Positions 31,511-43,900 of a DNA stretch of 64,000 nucleotides are shown here, piece by piece. The stretch's first letter is position 1. Each line of letters opens with the position of its first letter. The notes beneath the pieces are model-generated. The model made no database searches and had not been told where the DNA came from. It worked only from the letters and a program-made list of their open reading frames with translations. The stretch comes from Cantharellus purpuraceus (taxonomy: Eukaryota; Basidiomycota; Agaricomycetes; Cantharellales; Hydnaceae), in assembly GCA_025174535.1 (NCBI GenBank), contig JALBUN010000011.1, forward strand, positions 124,001 through 188,000, in the 5' to 3' direction. The position numbers and the translations under genes are program-made.

Positions 31511-32486
31511 GGTAGACGGCCGACCCGACGCCATGTCAGTCAAACACGACCTTCTAGATGGAGGTGGTGTGGGTCATCATATTGGGTTTATAGCTGGTTT
31601 CTTTTTTTTTCACGAAATGGCATTGGAAAGAATGAAGGCGGATTGTCGCTGACGTTGTAATATTAACAGAGTGCGTGTCGGATGGCTTGAGGGAGTTAGA
31701 CATGTATTCCATTGGTCATTATCGTCGTTTTTCTTGTTGAAATTCTTTGTTTCTTTGTTTCTCTACGGGTGTACTTATGATGCAGTATTAGCCAGTGGTT
31801 CAGGGTATTTTTGGCAAACTGAACTGCGAGTTGCACCTATCAGGCACGGAATTGAGGTGCATTAATAATTATCGGCTCCAATTTTTGGGTGAGACGTTGA
31901 CGCTGTTGGTTCTCTACGCTTGTCGGTAGAAAGGTTATGAAGACCGTCCGGCGATCAGAGTATCCAAAGGTGATCACCACGGGGATCAAGAGTCGACAAA
32001 TTGAGAGGCGGCAAGTCAATGAATATCACTGAGTCCTTTCAGGCTGTGAACGGGATGGACGCCGTCAGGGGGTCTACTGACCCTATCCTGCCAACGTCAA
32101 CCGTCTCCTCAGGGCAGGATGATAGATAGTTACTTGGTTCAACTGATGTCCAGGTGGTATAATAATATGCTAATGAGGGAATCAGATCATGCCCAGATAT
32201 CTTCCTATGCTCCCAAATACCATAGAAGGACAGCGGCAGTGAAGGCTTGCTAAGAGATGTCTAGATGGATGATTCCACAGGGTCTATCCGGGTGATGCGG
32301 AAGACAATACCCAGGAGAAGGGAGAGCTCCCCAGACTCGAGGGGCGGCCGGTGATTTAGGGCTGCGGGCACGTCTTGTGGATTACCGCAGCGCTGATAAT
32401 CGCGAAATAATTGAAACACGCAAAGTCCTCATCTAGATAGAAAGTAAGGTCAGATGCCTCAACGACCCAAAGGACTCACTGACCCG
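31511..32486. other. Intergenic between convergent genes
   Basis: It holds the 3' ends of the bHLH gene (plus) and the carrier-like gene (minus). I see no third gene. T-rich tracts near 31,600-31,750 may be part of the bHLH 3' untranslated region. Confidence 0.4.
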
Positions 32487-33727
32487 TCAAGACAGACCTG
32501 GCCCCAAATTCTCCCAGGCCAAAAATGCAACACCCCACGGACCCACCCGCCCCAGCATTCGCAGCCACGTGTTATTCGAAGCTGACAGCGAGGCCATCGG
32601 GTCGCGGAAAAAGGACAATAGTCCGTCTGTTAGGACTTTATTTGCCAGTACATGCCTGATGGAATGTCGGTGTCCCTCCTTGGTAGAAATATGGATACAC
32701 CGTCGAGCAACGTCAAAAGGACGGCAGACGAGCTCGTATGAAAGCCCAGCTAGTAGACCACCTGTGACAATTGCTGTGCTGTGGATGACGCGTGGTGCGT
32801 ACACCTTTGCGCCTGGTGCTGCCTGCATCGACAGCGTATTCGACACGCGCTCCGCTAGAGATCGTGCCCGCGCTGCCGCACGGCGTGAAATCTCAAATAT
32901 AGCAAAGAAAACGGCAAACCCTTTCATGAGTTGGTTCCACATGGAGCGACAGAGTTAGACTTGGCATGGATAGTCTGGATAAAAGAAATGCATATTTACC
33001 GCAGCTGTCCTTTGCCACGCCAAACCCAAGCCCATGCCACCCTCTTCCTGCCATTTCACGCACCTCTCTCACCCAATTTCTAACTTTTCGTACTTCGTCA
33101 CGATGCCTTGCTACCTGTCGGGATGACGATGGTGACAATGATTCCGCACCCGAAAAGACTTCTTTCCATGCCACAGACCAACTACCACGGAATCTGCCAC
33201 CCTCTAAAACTATTCGAACGTTTTCAGCGGGGGCGGCTGCCAAGGCCTGCACAGACCCCGCGCAACACCCGGAAGCAGCAGCAACTGTAATGGGAGGTAA
33301 TGACGGCACTCGAGAAATCAGTAGAGAAGAGATTTCTGAATACGTTGTCCATAGCACAGTTCCCAGGAGAGCGTTGACGATCACGGGTGGCAAAAAATGG
33401 CGTGGTATTACGATCCACTGCGGTCATAACTATATGAAGCAGTAGCAAATACGACAGGTTTTCTCACCCCCTTCTGCTTGATGAGTAGCGGTAAAGACTG
33501 TCCTCGTAGCGTATGCCAACCACTAATTTTTGACGGCCGAAAAAGACGGATTGGACGTGAAAAATATAAGGCGAGTGTTCTGCGACACGGTATGTATGCC
33601 GGACAATTACTAATCGGATTGCACGGTACGACGGTTGGCTTACATACCTTGAAGCCGTACTTGCCAGTGCAGCTTTATATCCAGCTGCTCGTGCTTCTTG
33701 AGAAGCAGAGCTTGAATCGGAGGACAT
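32487..33727 (-). CDS. Mitochondrial-carrier-like membrane protein
   Basis: Two exons are clear: 33393-33000 and 32920-32487, joined over a 79-nt intron to read KDSCGFAVFFAIFEISRR. They give hydrophobic segments (VNALLGTVLWTTYSE, AAASGCCAGSVQALAAAP, GLLAGLSYELV, GRVGPWGVAFLAWE) and one recognisable carrier signature, PFDVARR (the P-x-D-x-x-R/K element). The first exon is probably 33727-33648 (MSSDSSSASQEARAAGYKAAL...), but I could not find an in-frame splice from it to 33393, so the 5' structure is uncertain. Family members sit in the inner mitochondrial membrane and exchange metabolites. The substrate cannot be told, and the weak signatures suggest an atypical carrier. Confidence 0.65.
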
Positions 33728-34294
33728 ATTGCTCACGGCGTGCTTCGTCGTGAAAGTGCGGCGGGGTTTGAACTCTCCAGTGATGCATTGGGGTCGGTCG
33801 GCTAGTAATTACGTACTTGAAAATATAGGTGGAAGTCTTTCCGCTCTATTCATCGTACGTTTCCCTTGAACTTAACTGCATTGCCGCCAGGAAGATCGAA
33901 TCCACTTATCCCATTATCCCACTTGAACCGCAGTCATACCCCTTGTCCGTTTGGCACGACGCACTTCGTTCCGGCAACATCAAGATCGAATTGTCGTCTA
34001 GTCAACAGGGATGGTGGTAGTTGACGTAAGAGATAGATCCCTCAAGAGGTGTATCTCTGGTGAAGCTCATCCCATGGAGGCGAGGGAGCAGTCTTGCCTT
34101 GCCTCCTTGCTCTTTCCGTGGTGACAGAATCGTACGCATCGGTGGGCATTGTTGCATATAAATAGCTTATGCATAAATGAAGCTACATATCTACTTTCCA
34201 CATACATACAATATATCAACTTTCGCTTTCTCGTTGTTTTTTCAACAAACAATGCGAAGCTCCCAATTACCCCCCCTTCCTACAGAGCATTAAT

Positions 34295-35287
34295 CTACGC
34301 AGGCGTCAGCCTGGCAAATGCCTTCTTGACGCTAGGAAGCTCCTTAATCCGGTTGCTGTATGCTTCCAGGCGTGGGAACTTTGGACTTTCAGGATCGCTA
34401 TAGTCAAAGTAACGGACCCCTGCCGCCAAATAAATTAAATGATCAGTCAAAGCTGCTGATTGTGACGATTTACGAGCCACTCACAGGCGAATATGGCCAT
34501 ATCTGGTGAGGGAAAGGAGCCATATGAGTAAATTTAACACAGGATTGTGAGGGTCACGATGCATACTACATACCGGCTATAGTGAATCGCTTGAGCGCAA
34601 CCCAGTCACCCTCTCTCTCGAGCCGCTTCTCCAGGACGCCGTAGACCCTATACGTCTCGTTCTTGTACCGCTGGATCACAGAGGGGTCTAGATCTTTGAC
34701 AGGGTGATGGTTCTGGAACCAATTCCATTGACCTTGCATCGGCCCCAAGCCTGATACCTACGAGACATCCACCAACTACTTAAGTTCACCATCAAGACAC
34801 GCGGAATAAGGGTACGGACCTGGAAGATCAGCCACTCCCAGACTTGGGAGCGCTCCTCGAGCGTGACGCCGACAAATTTGCGTGTTGGGTCGAATCGCTC
34901 AGCGACGTACAGAAGGATTGCGCCTGATTCCCAAACAACACGGTCGTTGTTTGTGTGGTCGATGAGGGCGGGGACACGTCCATTACTAAGGGAATATATA
35001 TGAGAAGGATGTTGGAGGGGTATAAGTTTCGATACGATACTCACGGGTTGATCTCCAAAAAATCGGCGGCTTTGACACCATTCGGACCTTCGCCAAAGGC
35101 CTAAAGCGTCATCAATGCGTATGAGTATGGTCCAGGTGCATGATAATCCCAAGCTCATGTTGAAGACGCAAAGCACCCATACCTTTTCGACAATGGCATA
35201 CTCAATCCCAAGTTCCTCGAGGAGAATAGCGACCTTGGGCGGGTTCGGGGCTAGCCCATGCACGAAAAGAGTCACTTTCGGTGCCAT
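34295..35287 (-). CDS. Glutathione S-transferase, Ure2p-like (copy 1)
   Basis: Six exons (35287-35183, 35100-35045, 34985-34820, 34757-34574, 34502-34485, 34419-34295) give 217 residues, the usual GST length. The N-terminal thioredoxin-like half has GLAPNPPKVAILLEELG, the conserved NGRVPALID with its cis-Pro, and an ESGAILLYV motif for the glutathione gamma-glutamyl group. The C-terminal helical half holds KRFTIAGDMAIFAW with the structural Asp typical of GSTs, and ends KAFARLTPA. These cytosolic enzymes conjugate glutathione to electrophiles or act as peroxidases in detoxification. Exon 5 is only 18 nt. Exon lengths 1-5 are identical in copy 2. Confidence 0.93.
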
Positions 35288-36354
35288 CTCGGATTTGTAA
35301 AGATACTATGAAAGTTATCGAATGTGGGTGAAAAGAAGTGTTGGAGATCGACTAGCGCATGTACTACTGAATTTATACCTCCACACCACAATTGATTGCG
35401 TCAGACATCACTGCTTGCTGAGCTCTGCTGCGTATCGTTAGTAATGTTCTACGACGTAGCATAAGTTCTTCAGAAGGATTGGGTATCCATATCATCGCTT
35501 ATTCATTCCGTGAAATGTTGCTGAACAAGCAAATGAAAGTCCATGCCAAAGCAGCCACAGCCATCTCGGCTACGTAAAGATCTCCCTGTTCATCGGGCTA
35601 TGATATCCCAATCCACTCTGCAGGCTAGGTTTTCTTACCCCTTCCGTTTGCTGTGTATTGATGTCGATGTAGAGGCTGTAGCGTATGCCAATCGCTTAGT
35701 AATTATATTGATGGCTACCAGTGAAAGAAACAGATTGGAGGTGAAAAATATGACCAATGTATTCTGCGATGCATCTTGCACCGATTAATCAGAGGTCATA
35801 TTAATTCCCGAAGCTTGAAATTCTCGTCGTCGAAATGGGGCGAGGGTTTGAACTCTAAAAAGTGAGTACCTATGACATTACAAAATTAACGGGGCCACCC
35901 ACTTCCAGTTGCTTTCATTCCCGAGTCGCGAGAATCCGGTTCCCTTGGATAAATTCATTGTTTGGTATTAAGGTTCTATTAACATTTTCCAGACGTCCAA
36001 ACAGTCAGATAGGCAACTGTGAGTCAGACCCGACTCGGAGACTACCAGTGGGGCACGAATTCCACCCAGGTCCTTCCAAACTCTGCTGGATGTCTCCGGC
36101 TGAACTGTGTGTACGGAATGTTACATCTAGCTACAGTGGCTAACCGATTCAGTGTATTATGGGGGCTGAACGACGTGTTTCTCGCCTCCTTGGTCTTCCG
36201 TGATGGCATACCCGCAGACATGCCAGTGGGCATTTTTACGCATGGTTTGCTTTATGCGAATACTACACATGCACATATTATATATTCAACTGTCGCCCCC
36301 CGTTCACCCTCTCAAACAACGCCGTTAGGTTCTTGCTAGTTCTCCTTGCATTAA

Positions 36355-37323
36355 CTACGTCGCAGGCGCCAGCTTGGCAAATGCCTTCTTGACACTAGAG
36401 AGCTCCTTGATCTGGTTGTAGTATGCTTCCAGTTTAGGGAACTTTGGGTTTTCGGGAAAGTCGAAATAATAGATCCCTGTCGGGTGACGTATGGTTAATC
36501 AAATCTGTTGATTGTATTGCTTTAGTAGTTACTCACAGCCGTAGATTGCCATATCTAGCAAGAAAAAGGGGCCATGTGAGTAGAATTTGAATACAAAGCC
36601 AGACGGATACTACACACCGACTACAGTGAATCGCTTGAGCGCAACCCAGTCACCTTCTTGTTCGAGCCGCTTCTCCAGGACGCCGTAGACCCTATACGTC
36701 TCGTTCCTATACCGCTCGATCACAGAGGGGTCCAGATCCTTGACAGGGTGACGACTCCGGAACCAATTATATTGGCCTTGCATCGGTCCCAAGCCCGACA
36801 CCTACACCGGACACAAAATACAAATCACTGTTAGATTCAATAGCACGGCATGCGAATTAAACGGACGCACCTGGAAAATGAGCCACTCCCAGACCTGGGA
36901 GCGCTCCTCGAGCGTGACACCGACAAATTTGCCTGTGGGGTCGAACCGTTCAGCGAGATAGAGAAGGATTGCGCCAGATTCCCAAACAACATGGTCATTG
37001 TTCGTGTGGTCAATGATGGCGGGTACACGTCCATTACTGAGGGGATATATGAGAAGGGTGCATGTGTTTTTATGTGATACTCACGGATTGACCTCCAAGA
37101 AGTCGGCGGCTTTGACACCAGTCGGACCGTCGCCCATAACCTAAACGTGACATCGATGCGCGTGAGCGAGGACCAGCCGCACTATGTCCCAGGCTCATCC
37201 TGAGAAAATGAACCGTACCTTTTGGATGACGGCATACTCAACACCAAGCTCCTCGAGGAGAATAGCGATCTTGACCGGGTTCGGAGCGAGCCCCATTACG
37301 AAAAGAGTCACTTTTGGGGCCAT
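36355..37323 (-). CDS. Glutathione S-transferase, Ure2p-like (copy 2)
   Basis: Six exons (37323-37219, 37140-37085, 37036-36871, 36801-36618, 36554-36537, 36476-36355) give 216 residues. Exons 1-5 have the same lengths as in copy 1 (105, 56, 166, 184 and 18 nt). The same motifs are present (GLAPNPVKIAILLEELG, NGRVPAIID, ESGAILLYLAERF). The end is KAFAKLAPAT. Differences from copy 1 are spread over the protein and mostly conservative, consistent with a functional paralogue. The catalytic residue of this GST class cannot be assigned from sequence alone. Confidence 0.93.
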
Positions 37324-37930
37324 TTCAGATTGTGAGTATGATACTATGAACGATGTCGAGTGTGGATGATACAAGGGGAGTGTTGAAGATGGACCTATGC
37401 ACGTACTACTGCCACAGCTTTTATACCTCCACACCTCGATGGCGTCAACTCGTAAATCTGTAGATGGTTGGTAATGCTTCACGATATGGCATCAAGGATT
37501 GGCTATCATACTGAAGCTGATTCATCCGCGAGTGTTGATGAATCAGCAAATGAATGTCCATGTCAAGAAGTCAGAAGCCAAAGCCGCCACGGCCAATTAG
37601 ATGAAATGATTATGTAAGGGTCCCCATCGGGGTATGAATTTCTAGCTGTTTGCGGCGGGTCGACTTGGGATGCCTTTTCAGAAGCTCTCACCAGATGCCC
37701 GTCGAGTCCGAACTATCATCGTCTCCTTGCCCTTGATTGGAGTGACTTCATGTACGGTACCATACACCATACATATGATGTTTGCTGATCCTATTATTGT
37801 CTAGTTGTGCTTTACAAACGTCTAGTCTGGGGAGAGCCCCAAAGACGACTACCTGGACCAGATGTACATGGCCCTCTTATTTCGGTGAAGACTACAATAC
37901 CCAATCATCAAGTCGACCGCTCAACCACGG

Positions 37931-37957
37931 ACGAGGGTTCTTCAAAAGAACCCTCGT
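37931..37957. repeat. Perfect 12-bp hairpin
   Basis: The arms acgagggttctt and aagaaccctcgt are perfectly complementary around a 3-nt loop. It lies about 200 bp downstream of the MIC10 stop codon, possibly in its 3' untranslated region. A role is unknown. Confidence 0.7.
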
Positions 37958-38158
37958 GACCACAAAATACGCACCTTTGCAAGGTGAGAAACATGACGGA
38001 ACATGTACTGTCAATAATCATTTCTAGTGATTAGATGCAGTGAGGCTGATGTGCGTTTATACAGTGCTCGGAAGTGCATTCTTCCCGCCCCCCATTCTCG
38101 TCTCGTCCCGCATCGTTCCCGCTCTTACTCTATAACAACTCTACGAGTGCCTAGGGCG

Positions 38159-38689
38159 CTATTTTTGTTCTTCCCGGGATGGAAGGAGTCTTGCTCCTTG
38201 CAGTCGTGCAGGGTTAAATGAACGATCGCAGTCTGCATAGGCAGCGCCCAGACCGAAACCAGTGGAGAGGGAGATGGGCCATGTGCGTCCTGTAATGAAG
38301 GGACGTAACCAGAGAAACAAGTGTTAGCCCCAGGAGGCTCTGCGTGAGCGTGGTTGAGGGTTTGGAATGTGGACGTACGACGGAATAGAATAACAGACGC
38401 AACGACACCTACACCGAATCCTACACCGCTGCAAGGAGTTATAAGTCTAATATGAAAAGTGGAAGTCATGGGTGTGACTCTCAACACGCACGCTTTCACC
38501 AAGAGATCAGCCACTGTTTTGCAGGAAACCCACGCGTTAGCAAGGAAGCCTGGGTGTGAGTTCAGGCTTACGCACAGCAACGATCATACTGCCACGCGAG
38601 TCAGCGAGAAGCAAGGATGATGCATTGCCAAAGATGCTCACCTTCAGAGCCACAATGTTTTCACTAGAAGATGGTTTCGAACTCGACAT
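38159..38689 (-). CDS. MIC10: MICOS complex subunit MIC10
   Basis: Five small exons (38689-38642, 38588-38576, 38513-38492, 38428-38379, 38289-38159) encode 87 residues. The protein reads SSSENIVALKYDRCLADLLVK, then the glycine-rich hairpin segment GVGFGVGVVASVILFRR, RRTWPISLSTGFGLGAAYAD and a short tail. The two G-x-G-x-G-type membrane segments are diagnostic of MIC10, the inner-membrane protein that oligomerises to bend the membrane at crista junctions as part of MICOS. The length fits the family. Exon 2 is only 13 nt and exon 3 is 22 nt, so automatic prediction would easily miss this gene. Translation in all junction phases is consistent (264 nt including stop). Confidence 0.93.
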
Positions 38690-39708
38690 GCTCGGGTGAA
38701 ACCTCTTGGATACAATAAGCGCCCAACAAACAGGTATCAACATATTAACCGTGTGAAACACCATGTCCGGACCAAGCGCGGCCTCTGTGATGATATCCAT
38801 AGGCTGCCAAACAAGACTTTTTTTCCTGGAAACAAAAAACTAGCTTCAAAGAGTCAATATCTCAGCTGACTCAAGTGATCTCATAATGCCTATCCGCCCG
38901 TCGGGTGAAACAAACAATGAGTCTCTACAGTCATCTAAGGGTCTCGTACTCCTAGTGACACGACGACGGCCTCGCTCACTTGCCTTCCTACGGTATGTCC
39001 ACCCGACCAAGCACTTTTGAACCGCCGGGACCACTGCAAATCCGACATCCGCCCAACTACCGACCGAGCTACTAGAGCGTGGTCCAGTCCTCGGCGTTCT
39101 TACCAGGCCCTTAAATCATGTTTGCTCAGAGAAGGTCTCGCGAGGGCAATCAAGTCGCAGCGGGCATGTGATGAGTTCAAGATGCATCAAGCGCTGTTCA
39201 AACACAAATCTTCTTGACAAACAATGTTTCTGTCTGAAATGCGCGAATTTCAGAACTCCAAGATGTTTGCCGCGATTGGGGTACTGGAGAGACGCTGTAT
39301 CGATTTGACAAACAGATGCTCAAAGTTGTATGTAAATAGGTGGCTGGGGGCGCCATGAAGTTGGCTCACTGGGTCGCTGGGCAGATACAACGCTCGACCC
39401 TTGCTTTATCCTCGTTGGGCCTCCTTTCGCCTCATTGCCTCTTCAAGGATCCCCTTTCAACAACCACCCCTCCATTCACCCTTGGGTTTGCTTCACACTT
39501 GTAGGCAGCGACAAGCTGAAATGATAGCCCCACCTTTCAACCGTGTCCCTCATGCGCTATCCGGCCCTACCTCGTCCGCTTCGAACTTCCGGACACGAGG
39601 CTGCCCTCGCCGGCCTCATGGCGCCCTTTCCACCCCATATATTTGAACCATCAGATTGTTCATTCTTGCATGTGTTGCTTCTCCCCTACACCTTAGTCCC
39701 GTGCACTT
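38690..39708. other. Intergenic between divergent genes
   Basis: No gene is supported. The stretch must hold promoters for MIC10 (minus) and for the gene at 39709 (plus). Short frames such as 39,401-39,646 have no domain or homologous pattern. Confidence 0.4.
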
Positions 39709-40518
39709 ATGTCGAACAAATCTACCTACAAAGGAACGCCTCCAAAGTAAGCTATGCAGACAATTTTCTCTCCCCTGTTGTCCTATCGTGTATTGACTCT
39801 GCTCCCTTGAGGTATCTAAATGATTTCAGCAAGGCTCTAGCCTCTGAGGTCCGGATCCTTCTACAAGAGGTGGGGAAGTTGCGAGATGAGCGACGAGCCC
39901 TGCAATTGTGAGCATCATTCCGGACCACAGCCTCATCATGAAGCATGCTCACTGCTTGCAACGTCGTCTAGTGAGATCGCAGAGCTGATGGCTGTCAAGT
40001 CCAAGCATGGCGCAGGCGGAGAATATTCTCCAGATTGGAAACCTAAGGTGCGTTATTTTGGCAATACACTGGCTTTGCTATTGCAGCGTCCATCTGATCT
40101 CGCACATAACCCCCTCCCACGTCCCACATTCAACAGGAGCCACCTGCGCCAGCGCCTCCACCTGCAGCAGAAGAACCCGCACCCTCCGCACCGGCCAAAC
40201 CCGCCTGGCGTACGGTCCACCGCAAACCCGTCGCACACAAGAAAGAAGCTACAAAGTCGGTGCCAGCCGTCACATCCGCCCCGGCACCCGAACCAGCAAA
40301 GCCCGCTCCTTCTTGGTCTACTTGGAAACGTGCGTCCTTCATTGTCGCTCACGCTCACGCGCGAGCACATGTCAGCTGGCGTGACTCCACGCTAATCATA
40401 CCCTTTTGTTGATTCAGCGAATCCTCTACTAGCACCTACGCCAAAGGCTCCTGGCGCCACTGCACCACTACCGCCTGCACCCACGCCTGCACCCCGCCCG
40501 AATCTTTTCGGGGAGTAA
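39709..40518 (+). CDS. Unrecognised small protein, coiled coil plus Pro/Ala-rich tail
   Basis: Exons can be joined from ATG 39709 (MSNKSTYKGTPPK) through YLNDFSKALASEVRILLQEV and a segment ending EYSPDWKPK, then a Pro/Ala-rich part (EPPAPAPPPA, KPAWRTVHRKP), ending APRPNLFGE. Introns are short with good GT...AG ends, for example between RALQ and FEIAEL. The Leu/Glu-rich stretch DFSKALASEVRILLQEVGKL looks like a coiled coil. The tail is low complexity and basic-proline-rich. No family comes to mind; a scaffold or cytoskeletal adaptor would be a guess. It is convergent with PLC1 (gap about 430 bp). Confidence 0.6.
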
Positions 40519-40946
40519 AGCCTCTCACCACGCTGCTGTAAGGTTGCTGTCATGCAGGAGGATATTGCTCAGGAGTCCAAAGAACTGCGCCTGCGTACAT
40601 GATAGATCTTCCATGTTCTTCATTTATGTACCCGACTTCTTTGCCCTGACCACTTAGCTATGTGTCGTTGATCTCATGCTGTGAATGCTATATCATGTAT
40701 ATTGCCAAGAGCAGTATAAAAATGGCAAAGCCAGATTATATATGTTGGTGCGAATGGTCGAGTGGTATACTTAGGTATAGCAAATGAAAACGTAAGTACG
40801 GAAAAAGGAAGCCTGAGATTGAGGGGGTAAACAGCAGATCGGGACCGGAAGATTGGAGCTACAGGGATGTGTTTGCGAGTATAGATGCGATATATGGGCG
40901 ACATGATATTGGAAAGCTTGAAGCGGTGAGACAGAGGAGAGAGAGC

Positions 40947-43900
40947 TTAACTGCTAAAACGATGAGAAGCGGGAACAACATCCTGGACTTGGATCCGAAC
41001 AAAGAGTGTAGAGAACAGGTATTGCGAGAGCTGTTGATCATGGAGTGGTAAATGCCGGAAACCTATAAAATCATCATCGCACCCGATGACCAACGATGAG
41101 CCATGAGAAGCAAGACGAACCTTCTTCTAAACTGCCCAAAGATGAACAGTACACTGCGAGCGGAGGGCCATGCTCATCTCCGTCACCTTCCTTCACCTCA
41201 AACTTGACAAAGATGAGGTCCTTCATATCGCCTACACAGTCGAACGAAATTGACAAGGCCTCGTCCCAAACGGGGTTGAAGCCATTATTCTTCACAACCC
41301 CGGTACGACACGTAACGGTGCGAGCGGTTGAAGACGTGGCAGCGTTGGGACTCGCAGGCGGTGGCGCCGTAGATGTCTCAGATTGAAAGGGAGAATGAGT
41401 CCAGTCGGGGATAAGAACAGAGACCTCCACAAAAGGGTCCACAATGTGCTTGGTTAATATTTCGCGGCCTTCCTTGTCTTTCGCGCGTGGCAATTGCTGC
41501 GCCGAGATGATCTGGACCACATCAGTGTCAGCAACTCATTTAAAATAACAAGAGGAGAAGAGGTACGTACTGTGACATCAAGTGCGTATTCGGTACGCCT
41601 CGCGAGGAGAGTCTTGTCAGGGGAACGAAGCGCAAGGGGTTTGAGCACGTAACCCACGCGTCCATTGCGCTGGAACATGGCATGATTGATCATATACCCC
41701 AGGTCTAATACACAGGCATTTAGTGGAGGTCTCCCAAAGAAACCAAAACACACCAAACGTTTGCCAATTGATAGCCACGAGCTGTGCGCCAGCAGCCCAG
41801 TAGCGATGAGGGTCATAGTTGGATGAATTGAGCCTCAATCCTTTCGGATATATCCTAACGACGTGTGTTCGATTATGCTTGATCAAGTCCATCATGCTTT
41901 GCTTGAGAACCTTGTTCGCAGTCTTCTCCGAGAGCGAGAAGATGTGTTCGTTAGCGTAGTGTTCCTTCTTGTTGAACCCACGGCATTTCACGCCGACCGT
42001 GTACACGAGCAATGCCGCAAGAGCAACTGACATCTTGATCTTGGGGCGCTCAGGTTCGGTATTACTCAAGCGTCGAATGGCATTGCTAGGAGGTGTATAT
42101 CTGCGCACACGTTCGAAGACGTTACGAGCGCGGCTCAGGCTTTGCTCAAGTTCGACTGCAGCACAAGTCAGCACACCCAGAAACATTCGAAGCCGAGTCC
42201 GTACCTTTGAGTTCCTTAGACTCAACTGAGTCAAGACAATAGACACGTAAATGTGAGGAACAAAGATAGAAGGACTAGATATACCTTTAAGATGCTCCAT
42301 ATTTAAATGCTCAGAATCCGACATGGAGTTCTCATTGGACGAGCTCTCGGTGTCAAAGACCTGTGCCTTGTCCATTATAACCTGGGTCTCCTCCACGTAC
42401 AGGTTCTTTGCCTTGAGCAGGACACGACCCCTCAGCTCCTCGGGGGTTGGCAAAGTATCGGTCGATGCCCTGCCCTGCAGAGGTGCCGAGACAAGAGCAT
42501 CACCAAATGTGCTCCTCATAATTTCCGCAACCTGATCTTGTTGTGCAAGCGAGCAGTGGATCTCGGCGGAAATGATGATAGGGTACGGCGAGGTGACAAA
42601 AGCATATTTGGCGATGGCGACACAGACCTCGCGGAGAGAGACTTTGGAAGTAAGAGTCTTGCCGTGGAAAATCACCGGTCCAGAATCGCCGTCGTAGATA
42701 TCCACTGTGATTGGATGAGTCAACTGGACAGTGAGCAAAAAAAAAAAAAACACTTACATTCCACGCTTCGGCAGCTGTGCAGTAGGGCGCGGATGTAGCC
42801 CTCGATGGTACTCACTCCAACAAGTTGATGGCCAACAAGGTAAGTGTTATGCGAAGATGAAATATAGTAATCAGACAGTGGGCGAGTCATGTCGTGCCAG
42901 ACTTTAGCATGATGGTCAGTGAAAGGAGAGTTTTCAGCCGATAGAAGAAACGATGTAAACCCCTCGAGGGAGAGGGTGGCCCCAGATGGCTCCAAAGGCA
43001 GTGAGGTCTGGGGTTTCCGTGGAGATGGTGCAGGGGAGGGAGTTGAAGAAGCGAGCTGAGAGTCGCTTGTTGAGGCTTGCGACAGCATGTCATCAGTGCT
43101 GGGTAGTGGCAAGGACGTTAAGAAGCTCGCAGGTGAAGATGACAATGAGTCGGGGAGAGCCTTGCTGGCTGGAAGGGCGGGCGACTGTGGAGGAATTAAT
43201 GCGAATCGGTGAAAAAGCTTTTCCAATTCAGGCTCGCTGAGCTGGGACTGTGGAACATGTGAGTGCTAATGTTTCGAAGATGGAAGAGGCGAACCTTTTG
43301 ACTCTGGCGCATGAACCGCGTGAATGCATCAAAGTTAAACTCTCCCAGTCCTCGCACAGAGTTATAAAGGCGCTTGAGTTCGGGTCTTGCCTTGAGAAGT
43401 TTCACGAATCTCTGAAAGTCCTTGAAGTCGAGCCACCCTCTGTTGTGAATGTCAGCCTCCTATAAGATGTCATCAGTGTCAATAGTCGAGATAAGAAGCG
43501 TGGTTGTACCTTGAACCTCTGCTTGAGATCCGCCTCAGGAGCATGAACGTTCAACCGCAGGCAAAGCTTCTTGACCTCTGGCCAAGCAAGCTTCGCGTCA
43601 CCACGATCATCTGCGCTCTTCCAATAGAGTCTCTCCCACGCTTTCTGCCTTCGCTCCAGGTTTCCAACGCCGCTCATCAGTTCTTGTCGCAACGCATACA
43701 AGTGCCTCAATGTGACAAGCCATATGTGATATACATCGTCCGCTAGTGCGATGACATGCAGGTACTTGTACTTGCCCTCGACGAGATAAATGATTGTCAT
43801 CCATCGATCCTCAGCATCTGACGCGATCTTGAATTGTTCACGAAAGTTTCGCGCATCTGCACCGGCACGGATCTCCTTGATGCTTTCGATTGCGACTAGA

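Larger units (their letters stand above)
33466..37660. repeat. Tandem segmental duplication carrying two GST genes
   Basis: Two diverged units of about 2.1 kb lie head to tail, roughly 33,466-35,635 and 35,636-37,660. Besides the GST genes, flanking segments match: gtagcgtatgccaa at 33,508 and 35,679, the promoter tract around catgccaaagcagccac at 35,543 and its relative at 37,558, and the 3' flanks near 34,180 and 36,260. Coding parts are much better conserved than flanks, so the duplication is old and both copies are under selection. Confidence 0.8.

Noticed and set aside
33760..33790. tRNA-like B box (ggtttgaactc), also near 35,845
   Set aside because: No matching A box or acceptor stem; the motif belongs to the duplicated GST flank.
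40053..40370. Minus-strand Cys/Gly-rich frame near 40.2 kb
   Set aside because: Reverse strand of the Pro/Ala-rich exon of the gene at 39709.
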